From Medicago truncatula (lineage: Eukaryota; Streptophyta; Magnoliopsida; Fabales; Fabaceae): 64,000 nt of DNA. The position numbers and the translations under genes are program-made. The DNA lies in NCBI RefSeq assembly GCF_003473485.1, contig NC_053045.1:51130494-51194493 (forward strand), written 5' to 3'. Every line of letters starts with the position of its first letter. Positions within the stretch are counted from its first letter, which is position 1. Below, in pieces: positions 12,815-25,223 of the stretch. Under the pieces are notes generated by a model, which was not told the DNA's origin, ran no database searches, and saw only the letters and a list, made by a program, of their open reading frames with translations.

Positions 12815-13345
12815 CTATATTTTTTTTGGTAGGTAGACGAAATGATAATAATAATTAGGAACTCACACACACAATTGAATGAGTTGGGGTTTGAACCCCA
12901 ATCACAACTTATGATCTAACAATTTTGATATTTTATCAGTTGAGTTAGAATTTATAAACATTAATCTATCTTTTATATTGTAAACTAAATTTGACTTGTT
13001 AGCATGCAAGTTTTGTGATTACGTGACACATGCAAAGTTTTCACTATATTAAAAATCACTGATTCTTAAAGTTAGGAATATTCTTATGTATCCGATCTAG
13101 TTTAAGAATTACTTATTTTCAATAGAGTGAAAAACTTTGCAATGTGTCATGTAATTATAAAACTTGTATGAGAACAAGTTTAGTTTAATTTGCAATATAG
13201 AAGATAGATAGATATTCATCGGTCTCAACTCAACTGATAAAAATATCAAAATTTTAGGCCGTTGTGATAGCTCCTCCAATTATGTGTGTTTCTAATAATT
13301 ATTGTCATTCTGTCCATCTTCCAACAAAAATAATAGTGCTAATTG
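12815..13345. mobile_element. Fold-back element, arms about 250 bp, with tRNA-like boxes in the arms
   Basis: The segment 12815-13070 and the reverse complement of 13108-13345 align nearly end to end. Examples are CAACTGATAAAATATCAAAA-type sequence, TTATATTGTAAACTAAA against TTTAGTTTAATTTGCAATATA, and GTGATTACGTGACACATGCA against TGTGTCATGTAATTATA. The spacer is about 38 bases. Each arm carries a tRNA-like A-box phrase; the left arm, read in reverse, also keeps a B-box-like GGGGTTCAAACCCC. Only the left part recurs in duplication copy 2 (19080-19215), so the shared block ends inside this element. Confidence 0.72.
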
Positions 13346-13489
13346 GGATATTTAGCGTGTCTGCACCTTACTATACCCCATTTCCCTTTTAATGGTTCAT
13401 AATCTTGATCAATTCAAATGGCTACCATGTTAAAGACACAAAATGACAATTTATTTTCATGTAATCTTAATAGTAATGATAGTCTGGTA

Positions 13490-13952
13490 ATTTTAAGGCT
13501 TTTGGGTAAGAGTGTGGTGTCTCTCTCACTTGTGTGGTTGTTCAAGCCTTGATGTGGACGGTCCCCCGAGCTCCCCCTCACAAACCCAACAGTGGTATCA
13601 AAGCACCGTTCGACGAAAGGTAAGATCGAGGCAGCCGGTCCGTTTGCGCAGAAAGTAGCAACGACGGTACAAAGCAGTGTCGGTCTGTTTGCGGAGAAAC
13701 CAACAACGGCGATACAAACAAGTAAGAGCTTCCGCTTGAAGGGGGACACACTTGAGGGGGAGTGTTGTTGTGTACAAGTGTGAGTTATATGCCACACATC
13801 AGATAAAAAGAGTAAAGGTTGAACACCTTATAAGTAAGAGGACACATAAACCTATGACCTTAAAGTGTTGGGTAAGAGTGTGGCGTCTCTCTTGTTTATA
13901 TGGTTGTTGTAGCCTTGATGTGGACGGTTCCCTAGCTCCCCTCAACCCAACA
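13490..13952 (+). mobile_element. TRIM-like miniature LTR retrotransposon, 5' LTR truncated
   Basis: The 3' LTR (13763-13952, 190 bp) starts TGTTGTTG and ends CCCAACA. The 3' end of the 5' LTR is at about 13490-13591 (shared GGGTAAGAGTGTGG, CCTTGATGTGGACGGT and CCCAACA). Right after it is a primer-binding site TGGTATCAAAGC (13593-13604), complementary to the end of initiator tRNA-Met. Just before the 3' LTR is a polypurine tract (TTGAGGGGGAG). The internal part is only about 170 bp and codes for no Gag or Pol. The start of the 5' LTR is missing. The 3' LTR ends within a few bases of where duplication copy 2 begins. Confidence 0.8.
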
Positions 13953-13957
13953 ATATC

Positions 13958-14150
13958 TTCTTGCTGTCAATTTATTTGAAAATTTTACCACTTACGGTTA
14001 AGCTAATTTTGGGGAACGTGACACGCAATTTCAAGTGGAAACTACTAGCAAGAAATGTAGCCTATGCTAAAGTAATGTTTTCATTGTCTCTCCCTAAAAG
14101 AAAAAGGGATGAAGAGATGAGAGCGAGTGACCATAGAGTATAGACAACCG
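13958..14150 (+). pseudogene. Broken copy of the last exon of the BT gene
   Basis: The sequence from CTTGCTGTCAATTTATTTGA through the basic C-terminal coding part (YAKVMFSLSLPKRKRDEEMR) matches 5311-5520. The splice acceptor ACAG of the working exon is ACAC here. About 38 bases near the start of the exon are deleted. The frame closes soon after, in a TAG near 14141. No upstream exons are present, so this cannot make a BT protein. The 3' flank is also copied (14465-14710 against 5640-5880), split by a MITE. Confidence 0.88.
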
Positions 14151-14258
14151 TGGAATAAGAAATGTTGATAGTGTCTTCCTTTTTTTTTTGGAAAGAAATG
14201 TTGATAGTGTCTTCCCTTGATTAATTTTGAGAGATTACTCTATCTTAAAAGAGAAATG

Positions 14259-14428
14259 ATATTTGAACAACCATTTTTTACAACTTTTGTGATAACTTTC
14301 TCTCTCATACTCACATTATTTTTTTACTTTCTCTCTCTATGGCTTTGGTTTTTGTGTCACTACCTCATTTCCTTTGTAAAATTTTGATTATCACAAAAGT
14401 TGTCACATATATGGATGTTCAAATAACA
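14259..14428. mobile_element. MITE, family A, inserted in the BT 3'-flank copy
   Basis: The ends are inverted: ATTTGAACAACCATTTTTTA and ACAACTTTTGTGATAA at the left, TTATCACAAAAGTTGT and ATGGATGTTCAAAT at the right. The left end closely matches the element at 7877-8050. It interrupts sequence that is continuous downstream of BT exon 5 in copy 1, so it inserted after the duplication. No coding content. Confidence 0.78.
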
Positions 14429-14943
14429 CAACTCATTTTAAAAAGGGTTTTTTGGATGGTGTGCATAAGGTTATTTATATTATTGTTAGAGGTTCTTCAA
14501 TTGAGAAATTTGCAAATTGAGTGTGTGCTTGAAATTGTAATTTTTGGTTGTTGTAGTTGTGAGCAAAAGTTTTAATAAAAAAAATTGTCAGCAAATTGAA
14601 CCTCGGTTTGCTCTGTCATAAAATTTGCAAATTGAGTGTGTGCTTGAAATTGTTATATTTGATTGATTATTTACGTACAAAAATCAAATGATCATTCATA
14701 TATTTAGTGATTATGATCATTCTTATTTAACTCCTTTTTCAATTGATTCAATTTTAAAGATTTTTTTTTGTCCATTTATTTACTAAACAAACTAATAGAT
14801 ATTCTTTTTATTCAGTCGAAAAAAACTAAGAGATATTCTTTTGTCACTTTTCAATATTTCCTTTCTTTTTTGTGTTTAAATGGACTTTGCATTTTTACAT
14901 CTCTCGTTAATAATTTTTTGACAATTGTCTTTTTTGAGTATTG

Positions 14944-16026
14944 CTGTTGACACATTTGGTTTGGCTGAGAAGCATGAGTAAATTACTCAAATGCCCTTAG
15001 GCAGTTAGCTGCCGAAATTTTAAAGAACCGGCTACGTTAACTGCCGAGTAATTTCAAACCTGAAATTAAATAAGAAAATACACCTAAATTTTCCTTAATT
15101 AAATTTAATTCTTTAATCATTTTAAGGAATTAAACATAATTATTATTATGATTTCATTCATATGATTTTGTTGCCATAAATAAAGATATATGAGAGATGA
15201 ATAATATCTGCAATCGGTAGTTAATGGACCTAAAGTGATGATTCAATAAAAGTAAATGCAACAACAAAAACGTTACAAATAATTATATTTGTAATTATTA
15301 GTAATTAATTTCATTGATTTCTGTCATTATTCATAAGTTTGACTAACCTATTAGTACTTTATACTAATATTTCAGATATTATTACTTTAATTAACATGAA
15401 AAACGCAACAACAAAGAAAAATGTTTGACATCGGTAATTAATGGACCTAAAATGGTGATTCAATAAAAAAAATGCAACAACAAAAAACATTATAAATGAT
15501 AGAATAATTATATTTTCCTTCAAAAAAAAAGAATAATTATATTTGTAATTAATTTCATTGATGTCTGTCATTATTCATAGGTTTGACTAACCTATTATTA
15601 CTTTATAATATTTTAGATATTATTCATCTCTCTTTCAAATAATTATATTTGTAATTATTCTATTAATAAAACCTCTTTTTTTTTTTTTTTGTAGAAATAA
15701 AACTTCTTTTCTATTACTAGTTAGAAACGTGATCGAATATGTAATTCTAGGATATCATATTTCTTCATTTATGGCAACAAAATTATATGAATGAAATCAA
15801 CAACGTTATAAAAAGAATCATGTAGTAAAGAATTAAATTTAATTAAGGGAAAATTTAGGTGTATTTCCTTATTTAATTTCAGGTTTGAAATTCCTCGGTA
15901 GTTAACTGCCGAAGTTTTCCTCGGCAGTTAACTGCAGCAGGTTCTTTAAAATTTCGGCAGTTAACTGTCGAAGGGTATTTAGGTAAATTACTCGTGTTTC
16001 TCAGCCAAACCAAATGTGTGAACAAC
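14944..16026. mobile_element. Fold-back (long inverted-end) element with repeated CGGCAGTTAACTGCCG palindromes
   Basis: The left arm (about 14944-15185) and right arm (about 15755-16026) are inverted copies. They share TTGACACATTTGGTTTGGCT at the tip, GAGTAAATTACTC, TTTCAAACCTGAAATTAAAT, CACCTAAATTTTCC and ATGGCAACAAAAT/ATTTTGTTGCCAT. The arms hold several full or partial copies of the palindrome CGGCAGTTAACTGCCG. The middle is a direct duplication (about 15210-15390 and 15430-15625, sharing TTAATGGACCTAAA, ATGCAACAACAAAAA and TTTGACTAACCTATTA). No transposase is encoded, so it is non-autonomous. It is absent from duplication copy 1. A partial relative lies at 49472-49700. Confidence 0.82.
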
Positions 16027-16479
16027 AATACTCATCTTTTTTACATACTCAATTGCTCTCCCGCAATAGTAAAAAATCATTATATCCTTAACAGCAGTTA
16101 ACTACTCCCGACCTCCCAACGTAAAAGTCAGGACAGTTAATTGATGTTGGGTGTATAATGGTCTTTTACTGGTTAGTGTGGGAGAACAATTGGATGCGAA
16201 AGAAAAACAATTTTCTAATTTTTTTAGAGAGTGTATGTTTAGTTTGGTGCAAAATAGATATGTTAAGAACCCATTCTGGGTTTTACATAATCACACTTAA
16301 TTTTGTAATTTAAGTTTCAACGATTACAGGCCAATGCATCAAACATTGACCTGCACCAACTAGTTTCAAAGATGCAGACAATACTTAGTGGTACGAAAGA
16401 TAAGATTGAGTGAGATTTGTTTAGTGAAAAGAAGCAGTTTGAGGCATTTGTCAATTCTCATTCACTAAGTGTTTTAGAC

Positions 16480-17014
16480 TAGTCCAATGCCCACAATCCA
16501 CATTATATAAGGTTTGAATTGTATCAACGCAACATAGATTTCTTCCATTGTAAGCAATGATATGGATGAACAAATGAAAGAATAAAATGAATGAAAGGAG
16601 GAAGAGGTTAGAGAGAAATGAAATTTGAAAACATAATAGTGGTAACAATAAGTGATGCATTTAAAAATGAAATTTGAGAGAACTAATTGTAGATGCGTTA
16701 GATTTAGAAGTTGGTAGTTAATAAAGTTTTCTATTTCTTCGAAAAAAACTATATTATATTATGTAGTTGGTGGTCAATGTGAATAGAAAATTAGATGATT
16801 GTTCCGTGAGGGGGAATAGATAAGAGCTTTGCTAACAAGTTATGCATTCTTTAAGGTTTTTAAATAAAAAAAAAAAACTATTTATTCAAAAAGTTGTGTA
16901 TATATATATATATATGTGTGTGTGTGTTATTTTTTATTTTTTTTTATAAAAATTTGTTATTTTAGATTTTTAAAACTATTTTTATAAGGACATTCGTTAA
17001 CATTTCTCAAATGA
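16480..17014. other. AT-rich spacer with TA/TG simple repeats
   Basis: No gene seen. A TATATA...TGTGTG simple repeat lies at about 16898-16927. The open frame at 16451-16660 is low complexity and unconvincing. Confidence 0.5.
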
Positions 17015-17200
17015 TAAAAGACATATAGTTGAAACTTGAAAACCAGAAATTGAGACAAAATAAGTGACTTACATTTTCTTAAAGAAATCAGTGATGAGTA
17101 ATACAAACAATCAAATGGAAACGCACATTTTCTTCCATCTCGAGTTTCTCCATACCCCACAATTGCTACCCCATGATTCAGCTCATGTGCCACAGTGCCC
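17015..17200 (-). pseudogene. Internally deleted 3' fragment of the KDEL cysteine protease gene
   Basis: On the minus strand the piece 17130-17200 encodes [17 protein letters not shown], the active-site histidine region of exon 4 of the protease at 19509-21056. It then jumps without a splice site into DNA matching the downstream flank of that gene (17015-17125 against 19275-19410). The intervening 3' coding part with the catalytic Asn and the KDEL tail is deleted. There are no other exons. It is a dead fragment created by duplication of the 3' end of the gene. Confidence 0.88.
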
Positions 17201-18408
17201 ATATGATAAACTTGGCCTTCAAAATAATTTTGAACTTCATATATATAACATAATATCTCAAATAATGTACATACAATAATTTCTTGACCATACAGAGGCC
17301 TAGATTGCTAACACTACTGTTATCATATGCATACATTATTTTGAAGTACTAAAGTCATATGCAAAAGATGTATTAGATCAGCTCCAAATTTTTAATGTAA
17401 CATCAAATTCCATAACCATAAGCCAACCTTGACTAAAATATGCCTCCAATTACCTGTATTGAGCATGATACGATATCACTCATCTGAATTCTGAAGGTAC
17501 TAAAATCTTACATATTCAATGAGGTGATTCATCACCAGAATTTTAATGCAATGTCAAAATCCAGAATCGCATCACAAGCCCAATTTTGACCAAATAAATA
17601 CCTTGAACATGATATGCTAGAGATGACCTCTAGTGATGGTACACATAGTCAGTGACATGGTTATTATTATGCTAAACTTTGATTTTTGTTTTGAGCTCTA
17701 TGAATTGAATTGTTGAGTTGTGGAAGAAAAAGGGTGAGTGAGAGCAATGCTTATGTTCCTTTCCTTTGTGCATAGTTAACAGTAACACAGGTTGATGCTG
17801 AATTGGGGCCTCCAAAGGACATGATGATGACCCAAGAAATGTCTTTTGGACCTGCATCAGTAAACGATATTCTCTTCCTAAGCATTTAGAAAGGGCTTGG
17901 TTAACTTGCATTTGTTAGTTACTAAGATTTTTCGGCGGATTTGAGTTAAGAGTTAAGGAGTTTGAGGTCTAGAATAAACAACGAGAATAAACTAATATAA
18001 CAATTAACATAATAACATTGTAATTAAAAAAAACTTACTAATGTTTTTTCTATCTATCATATCATTTATTTAACATAGAAACAAACGTTATTAGAAAAAC
18101 AAAAGTGAAAGATTTAGAGAAACAAAAATGCAAATATAAACAATGCAACTTTACCAGTGAACGAATTTGCCCACATTTTGTGTATTTTGCAAAAGGTGGT
18201 GTGAGAATCAAAATATACACGTGTCCATATAAATTGTGCATATATTAGATTAAGTAATTTTACAAAAAAAAAAAAAAAAAAAAGTCTAAAACAAGTTATT
18301 GTTGTCATATCTTTAACCCCCCTAATTAATGAATATTACTTGAATTCTGAATTTTTTTTATTGAGGTAATAGAATTCTGAATCAAGCTTGCCAATTACTA
18401 CAATTCAA

Positions 18409-18540
18409 ATCTTTAAAAAAAATATATATATATATTCTCGTGAGCTTAGTTCAGTTGGTAAGGAAAATGCATAATATATGTAAAGTATAAGGTTCGAATC
18501 TCAGACAACAAAAACAAAAATCTTGCAAAACAAAAAAAAA
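18409..18540 (+). mobile_element. tRNA-derived SINE with target-site duplication
   Basis: The body has a pol III A-box region (GAGCTTAGTTCAGTTGGTAA) and B box (GGTTCGAATCTC), ending in A-rich sequence. The direct repeat ACTACAATTCAA at 18397-18408 and 18541-18552 brackets it. The matching site in duplication copy 1 (about 12526-12545) has a single, uninterrupted ACTATAATTCAATCTTCGCT, so the empty site is preserved. Confidence 0.87.
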
Positions 18541-18679
18541 ACTACAATTCAATCTTCGCTTTTAATTTTATTTGGATTCAAGGTATGTGCATAACCACTC
18601 TTAACATATTGAAATTTAGTAAGGATGGAGTGTTATTTTATTCCGGGTAATTATTCGCTTACCTTGGGTAATTTATCTA

Positions 18680-19020
18680 TCTATGATAGAGAATGAGAAA
18701 TGATGATGGAGAATGATGAAGAATAATATGGAAGTTTTGAAAATAATAAAGAATAATGTGAAAATTTCTGGAACATCAAAGAATAATAAGGAAGCTACTA
18801 GACACTCTACTAAATAAAATAAAAATTAAGCATTAAAGAAATCTTAACTTTTTTGGATCCTTCTAGTCATATGAACTAGAGTATCCATGTCTCTATACTT
18901 TTCTTTGTAATCAATGTTTGTAGATATTTCTAGTTTGTAATGCAGAGTTTTTCTAGAGTAGTATAAATTAGGCTCACGACTCTCTATTTTCTCTACTTTT
19001 TCTTTTGTCCTTTGGCCAAT
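18680..19020. other. Insertion relative to duplication copy 1, LTR-like
   Basis: About 330 bases here have no counterpart in copy 1, where the flanks are adjacent (about 12735-12780). The block ends with a TATA-like AGTATAAATTAGGCTCACGA followed by TC-rich leader-like sequence, as in the R region of LTRs. Its exact ends and target-site duplication were not resolved, so a solo LTR is possible but unproven. Confidence 0.4.
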
Positions 19021-19508
19021 CTATATTGTGTGTTTCTTGTCTTGTCTTGGAGATGATTTACTTGTATCTATCTATTTATTTGTCTATTTTTGTTGGTAGA
19101 TAGCCGAAATGATAATAATAATTAAGAATTCAAACACAATTGACTGAGATGGGGTCTGAACCCCAATCACGACTTCTAGTTCATCTATTAATGTGTTTGA
19201 CTTCTGGTCTAACACAATTTATCTATCTATATTTATGTCATTAAAACGCTGGATAGCATTTTCTAAACGTTAAAAGACATATAGTTGAAACTTGAAAACG
19301 TGAAATTGAGACAAAACAAGGAAACCAATGACTTACATTTCTTAATAGAAATCAGTGATGAATAAATAATACAAACAATCAAATGCAAACACACATTATT
19401 TCTATTTCTATGGGACGCAATCCTAACATAAGAACATCGATGTATACTTAGACATAGGAAGCATATATGAATTACAAACATTATTATTTCTTGTTGCAAT
19501 GGCATCAT

Positions 19509-21056
<1,548 letters not shown>

Positions 21057-21107
21057 TTTGATATGTTGTGTGACTTGTGATGGGAAAACAAGAAAGGCTT
21101 GGAATGC

Positions 21108-21115
21108 TTTATATA
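21108..21115 (-). promoter_or_regulatory. TATA box of the KDEL protease gene
   Basis: TATATAAA on the minus strand, 52-59 bases upstream of the start codon. That is a suitable distance for a short 5' leader. Confidence 0.65.
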
Positions 21116-24100
21116 GAGAAATGAAAACCGACTTGGTCTAGGGAAATTAGTTAAAAGTATAAATAGAAAATAACTTAAAATTAAAAAGTTCCTTGTAGGC
21201 ATCAATAATTTATGTTGGGATGCTCAACATATGAAAGCAATGAATTCAATAATTGAGATCAATTCTTTTGCACATAAATAGATTCCGTGTTGTTATTGTG
21301 TCACACAATTATTAACATCAACTTCTACTTAAATTAATGGTCGAGATTATAATGCTTGTAACCGATTTAATACATCTATAATTGAAACTGTATGATATCA
21401 AACCAAAATTTGAGATTGACTAATAACCGAGTGTGTGCTTTTAATAATGCAAAGAATCCGGATGTGTTGATTTCAAATATAAGAAATGTTTGTGTAGACC
21501 GACTATTGTGTGATTTTTAGGCTCTATTTTGGCAAAAATTAGCAGATAATAGATAAATTAGTTGATAGGAATGAGATGACTTTCTCTCAAAAAAAGGAAT
21601 GAGATGACTTTTTTTTTTTTTTTGAGCAAAGAATGAGATGACTTATAACGGCTAAATGATAGTAAATATGTTAATTGAAGTGTTACATAAAATTAACGGT
21701 TCAACAAACTGATAAATATAAAACGATATAAAAGACATTTTAAGTTAATAATAAAATTTATATTAATTAATTGTTAAAAAAATAAAATTTATATCAATTA
21801 GTGTTAATGATATTTTAAAAAATTGACTCAATATATTAGAAGTTAGTAATTTAAATTTATCAATCTAATATATATTTTATTTATGGCTATTAAATTAATT
21901 TTTGTTTGTTTAAGTTTTATTAAATTTTTCTTAAAATTTTTTATTGCTTTTTTCAGGGTACATACTCCATTGATTTAGTTTTTACTTTGTGTATTATTTT
22001 TCCTTTTGTAACAACGCTAGCGGATCTTTTTTTTTTTTTTTGGGAATTTTGGTTGATCTTTTGTATGCTTATAACAGTTTGATGTCAATATGCTTATAAC
22101 ATTAATATATTGATTTTATTTTATTTGAAATTATAAAGAGTAAAAAGGTTTTTAGTTAAAATAAAAAAGATAAAATAGAAATAAAAATAATAAGCTATAA
22201 GTTTTTTTGTTTTTGTTTGCTATAAGTTGAAACGCTGTTTTTTTTTTTTGTGGTATCCGTGGTTCAAACCTTAGACCTTGCATATATTATGCATTGTCTT
22301 TATCAACTGAGATATGCTCACGGGGACAGTTGAATCATTGTTTAAAAGAATGATATTATCTCCTTAAAAAAAATGATATAAGCTAGTGAAAAAGTACTAT
22401 AAGCTCATAAGATAATGAAAAATATCAAAACGTATATTTTGGTCACATATGAGTTAATAAGTTATAAGCTATCCACATCAAACTTAAAATTTGTCTTCTG
22501 AATCATCCTCTTAAAGGATATTCGTCTTCAAATTATATGTCACACGCAAGCCAATACCTTAACGAGCTTGATACTTCATGCTTGGAAGACGGTGATAATG
22601 TTGGAAGAGGAGTCCTGCAACTATTATGATAATTATTATTAACTGCATTTATCCAAAGCTGACGAGATGATGACTAATGAAGTAATGTAGTTCCATGTGC
22701 AAAGAAAGATGGACAAAAGTGTTCTCTACATCCCAACTGAACTTGTGTAGTTTCCCATAGTGCATGAGGACAATAATAAAGGTGATGACGAAAAAATTGG
22801 TTGTATTTTATATACAAGTAGTTTTGCTTCAGCATACCAATATGATACCAATGATTCTGTTAGATATATGGACAAGACTATGATATACTCCTATTTGTTT
22901 TAAATTTTGAAATATTAAAGAATATTTTTAATCCTTATACACTTATTGTGTGTAATATATATACCAATATTGATGAGCCAATGTTAAATAAGTTTGTTAC
23001 ATAATGTGCTAAAAGCTAAGATTTTATTTTTATGTATTGTGGAAAATATTGGATTAGGCAAAAGGAATATGAGAAAAGAATTTGGTACTTGTAGTCTTCA
23101 GTGATTATAATTTGATTTTTGACTCCAGTGTGACGTTCTAGCTTGCTTGTTGCTTGTAGTAAAGAGTTACATTAGCGTAATGCGTTAGGTTCTACTAATC
23201 ATTACTTGAGAATGAAAAACACAAATATTATCAATTCCTAATGAAGAACATCAAGTAGGCCACGTTTACCAAGTATGGTCAATTATGTGATGATCTATTT
23301 CATATTATAAATTGATTAGAGATCAGACGCGTACCTTAATTGCATTGAAAGAGGTTTTATTCAATCCCTTTGTCTTAGCCATATTGGAGGAGCTTCTTTG
23401 ATTAATACATACTTTGTCTATGACTTGAAAGTTGAAAAGGTCTCTTAATCCACTCTTATAATAATGGCCTTTGTGCGAGCAGTAAAGGAGACATGTGGTA
23501 ACAATGCCCTCTAAGATACTTGTAGGTTGAATTACTAGTCATGTCGAGTAATTCATACTCGGTTGACACAGTCCGTGTGTGTCGATAATAGAATATTTTT
23601 TGGGTACCCATGTCATGGTGCAAAGTATCAACGGTCCATATGATGACTAATTTTTGTCAAGTTGGCCATCTTTTGTAGGATATCTAATTCCAACCATATT
23701 TTTATCCATCCACGAGACTCGAAGCCAATATCGTGCTTGAGTTAAGGGGTTCGAGTTCAATTCCAGCCAAACTAACGCGATGTTGGTAAAGTATGAATGA
23801 ATATAATAAGACTCTTCTAAAATGAGTAATTTATAAAGTAAGAAAAACAAATATTATTATTTAAACAAACGTGTGATCTCTTATGATGTACTTATAATCC
23901 CCAAATTTGATTTTCTTCAACAAATGGTTGAAAATACTCAATTTACATTTTAGAGTTGTTCACTTTAAAAGAGTTGAATTCAGAAGGATATTAACAACAA
24001 TTGCTAGACTTAATGATTTGTTTACGTCAAAAAAGCTTAACCCATTTGTTCGACTCACTTACCATAACTCTTGTAAGCGGCCTAGACTTCAGTTACAGAT

Positions 24101-25223
24101 TTCTATGCTAAGATAATGATTCAAATGAAATAAATAAATCCATCTTCATCTCTATCTTCATTTCATCCATCATACTTAATGATAAGTTGTTAGAACTGGT
24201 ATAACAACAGAATTAATACTATCATTGAGTAATTATTCATTTACTGAATAATTAGAAGGAATAATACTATCAAAAAACAGAGTAGTGAATGAAACATTAA
24301 AACAAAGGAAAACGGGAAGGGAAGTTACAACTGACTTTTACTCTTGCAAGGCAATTCCTATCCAAGAAATTTGAGAGTCTTGACTTCTCCCTTCTAATAG
24401 AGCTTGGTCTCTCCTTCCCATGATCACTCAACAACTATCCCACAATCATTTTTCCCTTTCCTTTCTCTGTTTATTCTTAAAAATAAACATTACTGACATA
24501 AAAAATAAAATGGACATAACTGTTGAATAATTTATGCCATCTCCTCTTATATTGTTCTCCAAAATAAGAAGTCTAACATAAACTAAAATAAAATCACTTT
24601 ATGAATTAACTGTGGACTCTATACTTTTGTGAGTATTAATTTCCAACTTCCTGTATATCTCCCCGTGACAATGTTTAGGTTCCCTACAGATACTCGCAGT
24701 GTATGCAAGAGGTTACAGGTTAACAAAATGTCATCCGATGAGTGTACTGGTGTACATGAATGAAACTAGCTATACGTAGTTACATTTTATTTTTTGAATA
24801 ACTGTGTGACAACTTGTAATAATAATGGGCAACAGGACCTGGTGATTTATTAATATTAGTTTGGCCGCTGTTCCTAGGTTAATTACCACCTGCCAATGAC
24901 ACGGTTAGATAAATTTTGCCAATTCAATATCTTTACTACAATATAGCTTCATTGCACACTAGTGCTATTCATGCTTCCCTTTAGATATTAAGCAAGACTG
25001 GGTCTAAAGGAAAGTACTTAGCTAAAAAATTGATATATACATCATTCAAAAATTTCAATGGTGTCCTGTCTAAACAAGGAACAGCTTAATAAAGATTTCA
25101 GCCAGCCAATTTAAAAACTGTAAAATAGAGCTTTTTTACCACACCGTCACTGTGACCAGATGGAAACAATCCCGTACCTGTTAGATTTTCTTAAAACTGT
25201 AACGTTGATCTTTACCACAGCCA
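21116..25223. other. Intergenic DNA between the protease and ATG16
   Basis: AT-rich, no exon chain recognised. 21540-22480 contains repeated phrases about AAGCTATAAG and duplicated GGAATGAGATGACTT pieces, typical of decayed DNA transposons, plus a SINE remnant at 22233-22326. Open frames at 23647-23850 and 23907-24116 show no family features. The part after about 24900 is the 3' flank of ATG16. Confidence 0.45.
22233..22326 (-). mobile_element. tRNA-derived SINE remnant, minus strand
   Basis: Read on the minus strand it has the same head as the other SINEs here (GTGAGCATATCTCAGTTGAT, ATGCATAATATATGCAAGGT, then GGTTTGAACCA), followed by a short tail and poly(A), seen as the T run at 22238-22249. 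A clear target-site duplication was not found. Confidence 0.65.

Larger units (their letters stand above)
5300..12990. repeat. Tandem segmental duplication, copy 1
   Basis: Blocks here recur in the same order and orientation 6-9 kb downstream. The end of the last BT intron, exon 5 and 3' flank (5311-5880) matches 13957-14710. 6905-6960 matches 16236-16270, 7100-7275 matches 16285-16480, 11140-11560 matches 17205-17625, 11820-11940 matches 17630-17735, and 12290-12960 matches 18170-19215. Matches are long, colinear and diverged by substitutions and indels, so the event is old. The blocks between them differ because each copy took separate insertions. The duplication includes coding DNA only at its left end. 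Confidence 0.8.
13953..19250. repeat. Tandem segmental duplication, copy 2
   Basis: Second copy of the DNA at 5300-12990, in the same order. Differences from copy 1 are explained by insertions: a MITE at 14259-14428, a 1.1-kb fold-back element at 14944-16026, a SINE at 18409-18540 and an LTR-like piece at about 18680-19020. It also contains a fragment of the neighbouring cysteine protease gene (17015-17200) that copy 1 lacks. Confidence 0.8.

Noticed and set aside
13414-13797. 127-codon minus-strand open frame
   Set aside because: It lies within the TRIM internal region and LTRs and is a shadow of non-coding retroelement sequence.
13502-13952. Cassandra-type TRIM
   Set aside because: The LTR has no recognisable 5S rRNA-like promoter segment; only the general TRIM layout is supported.
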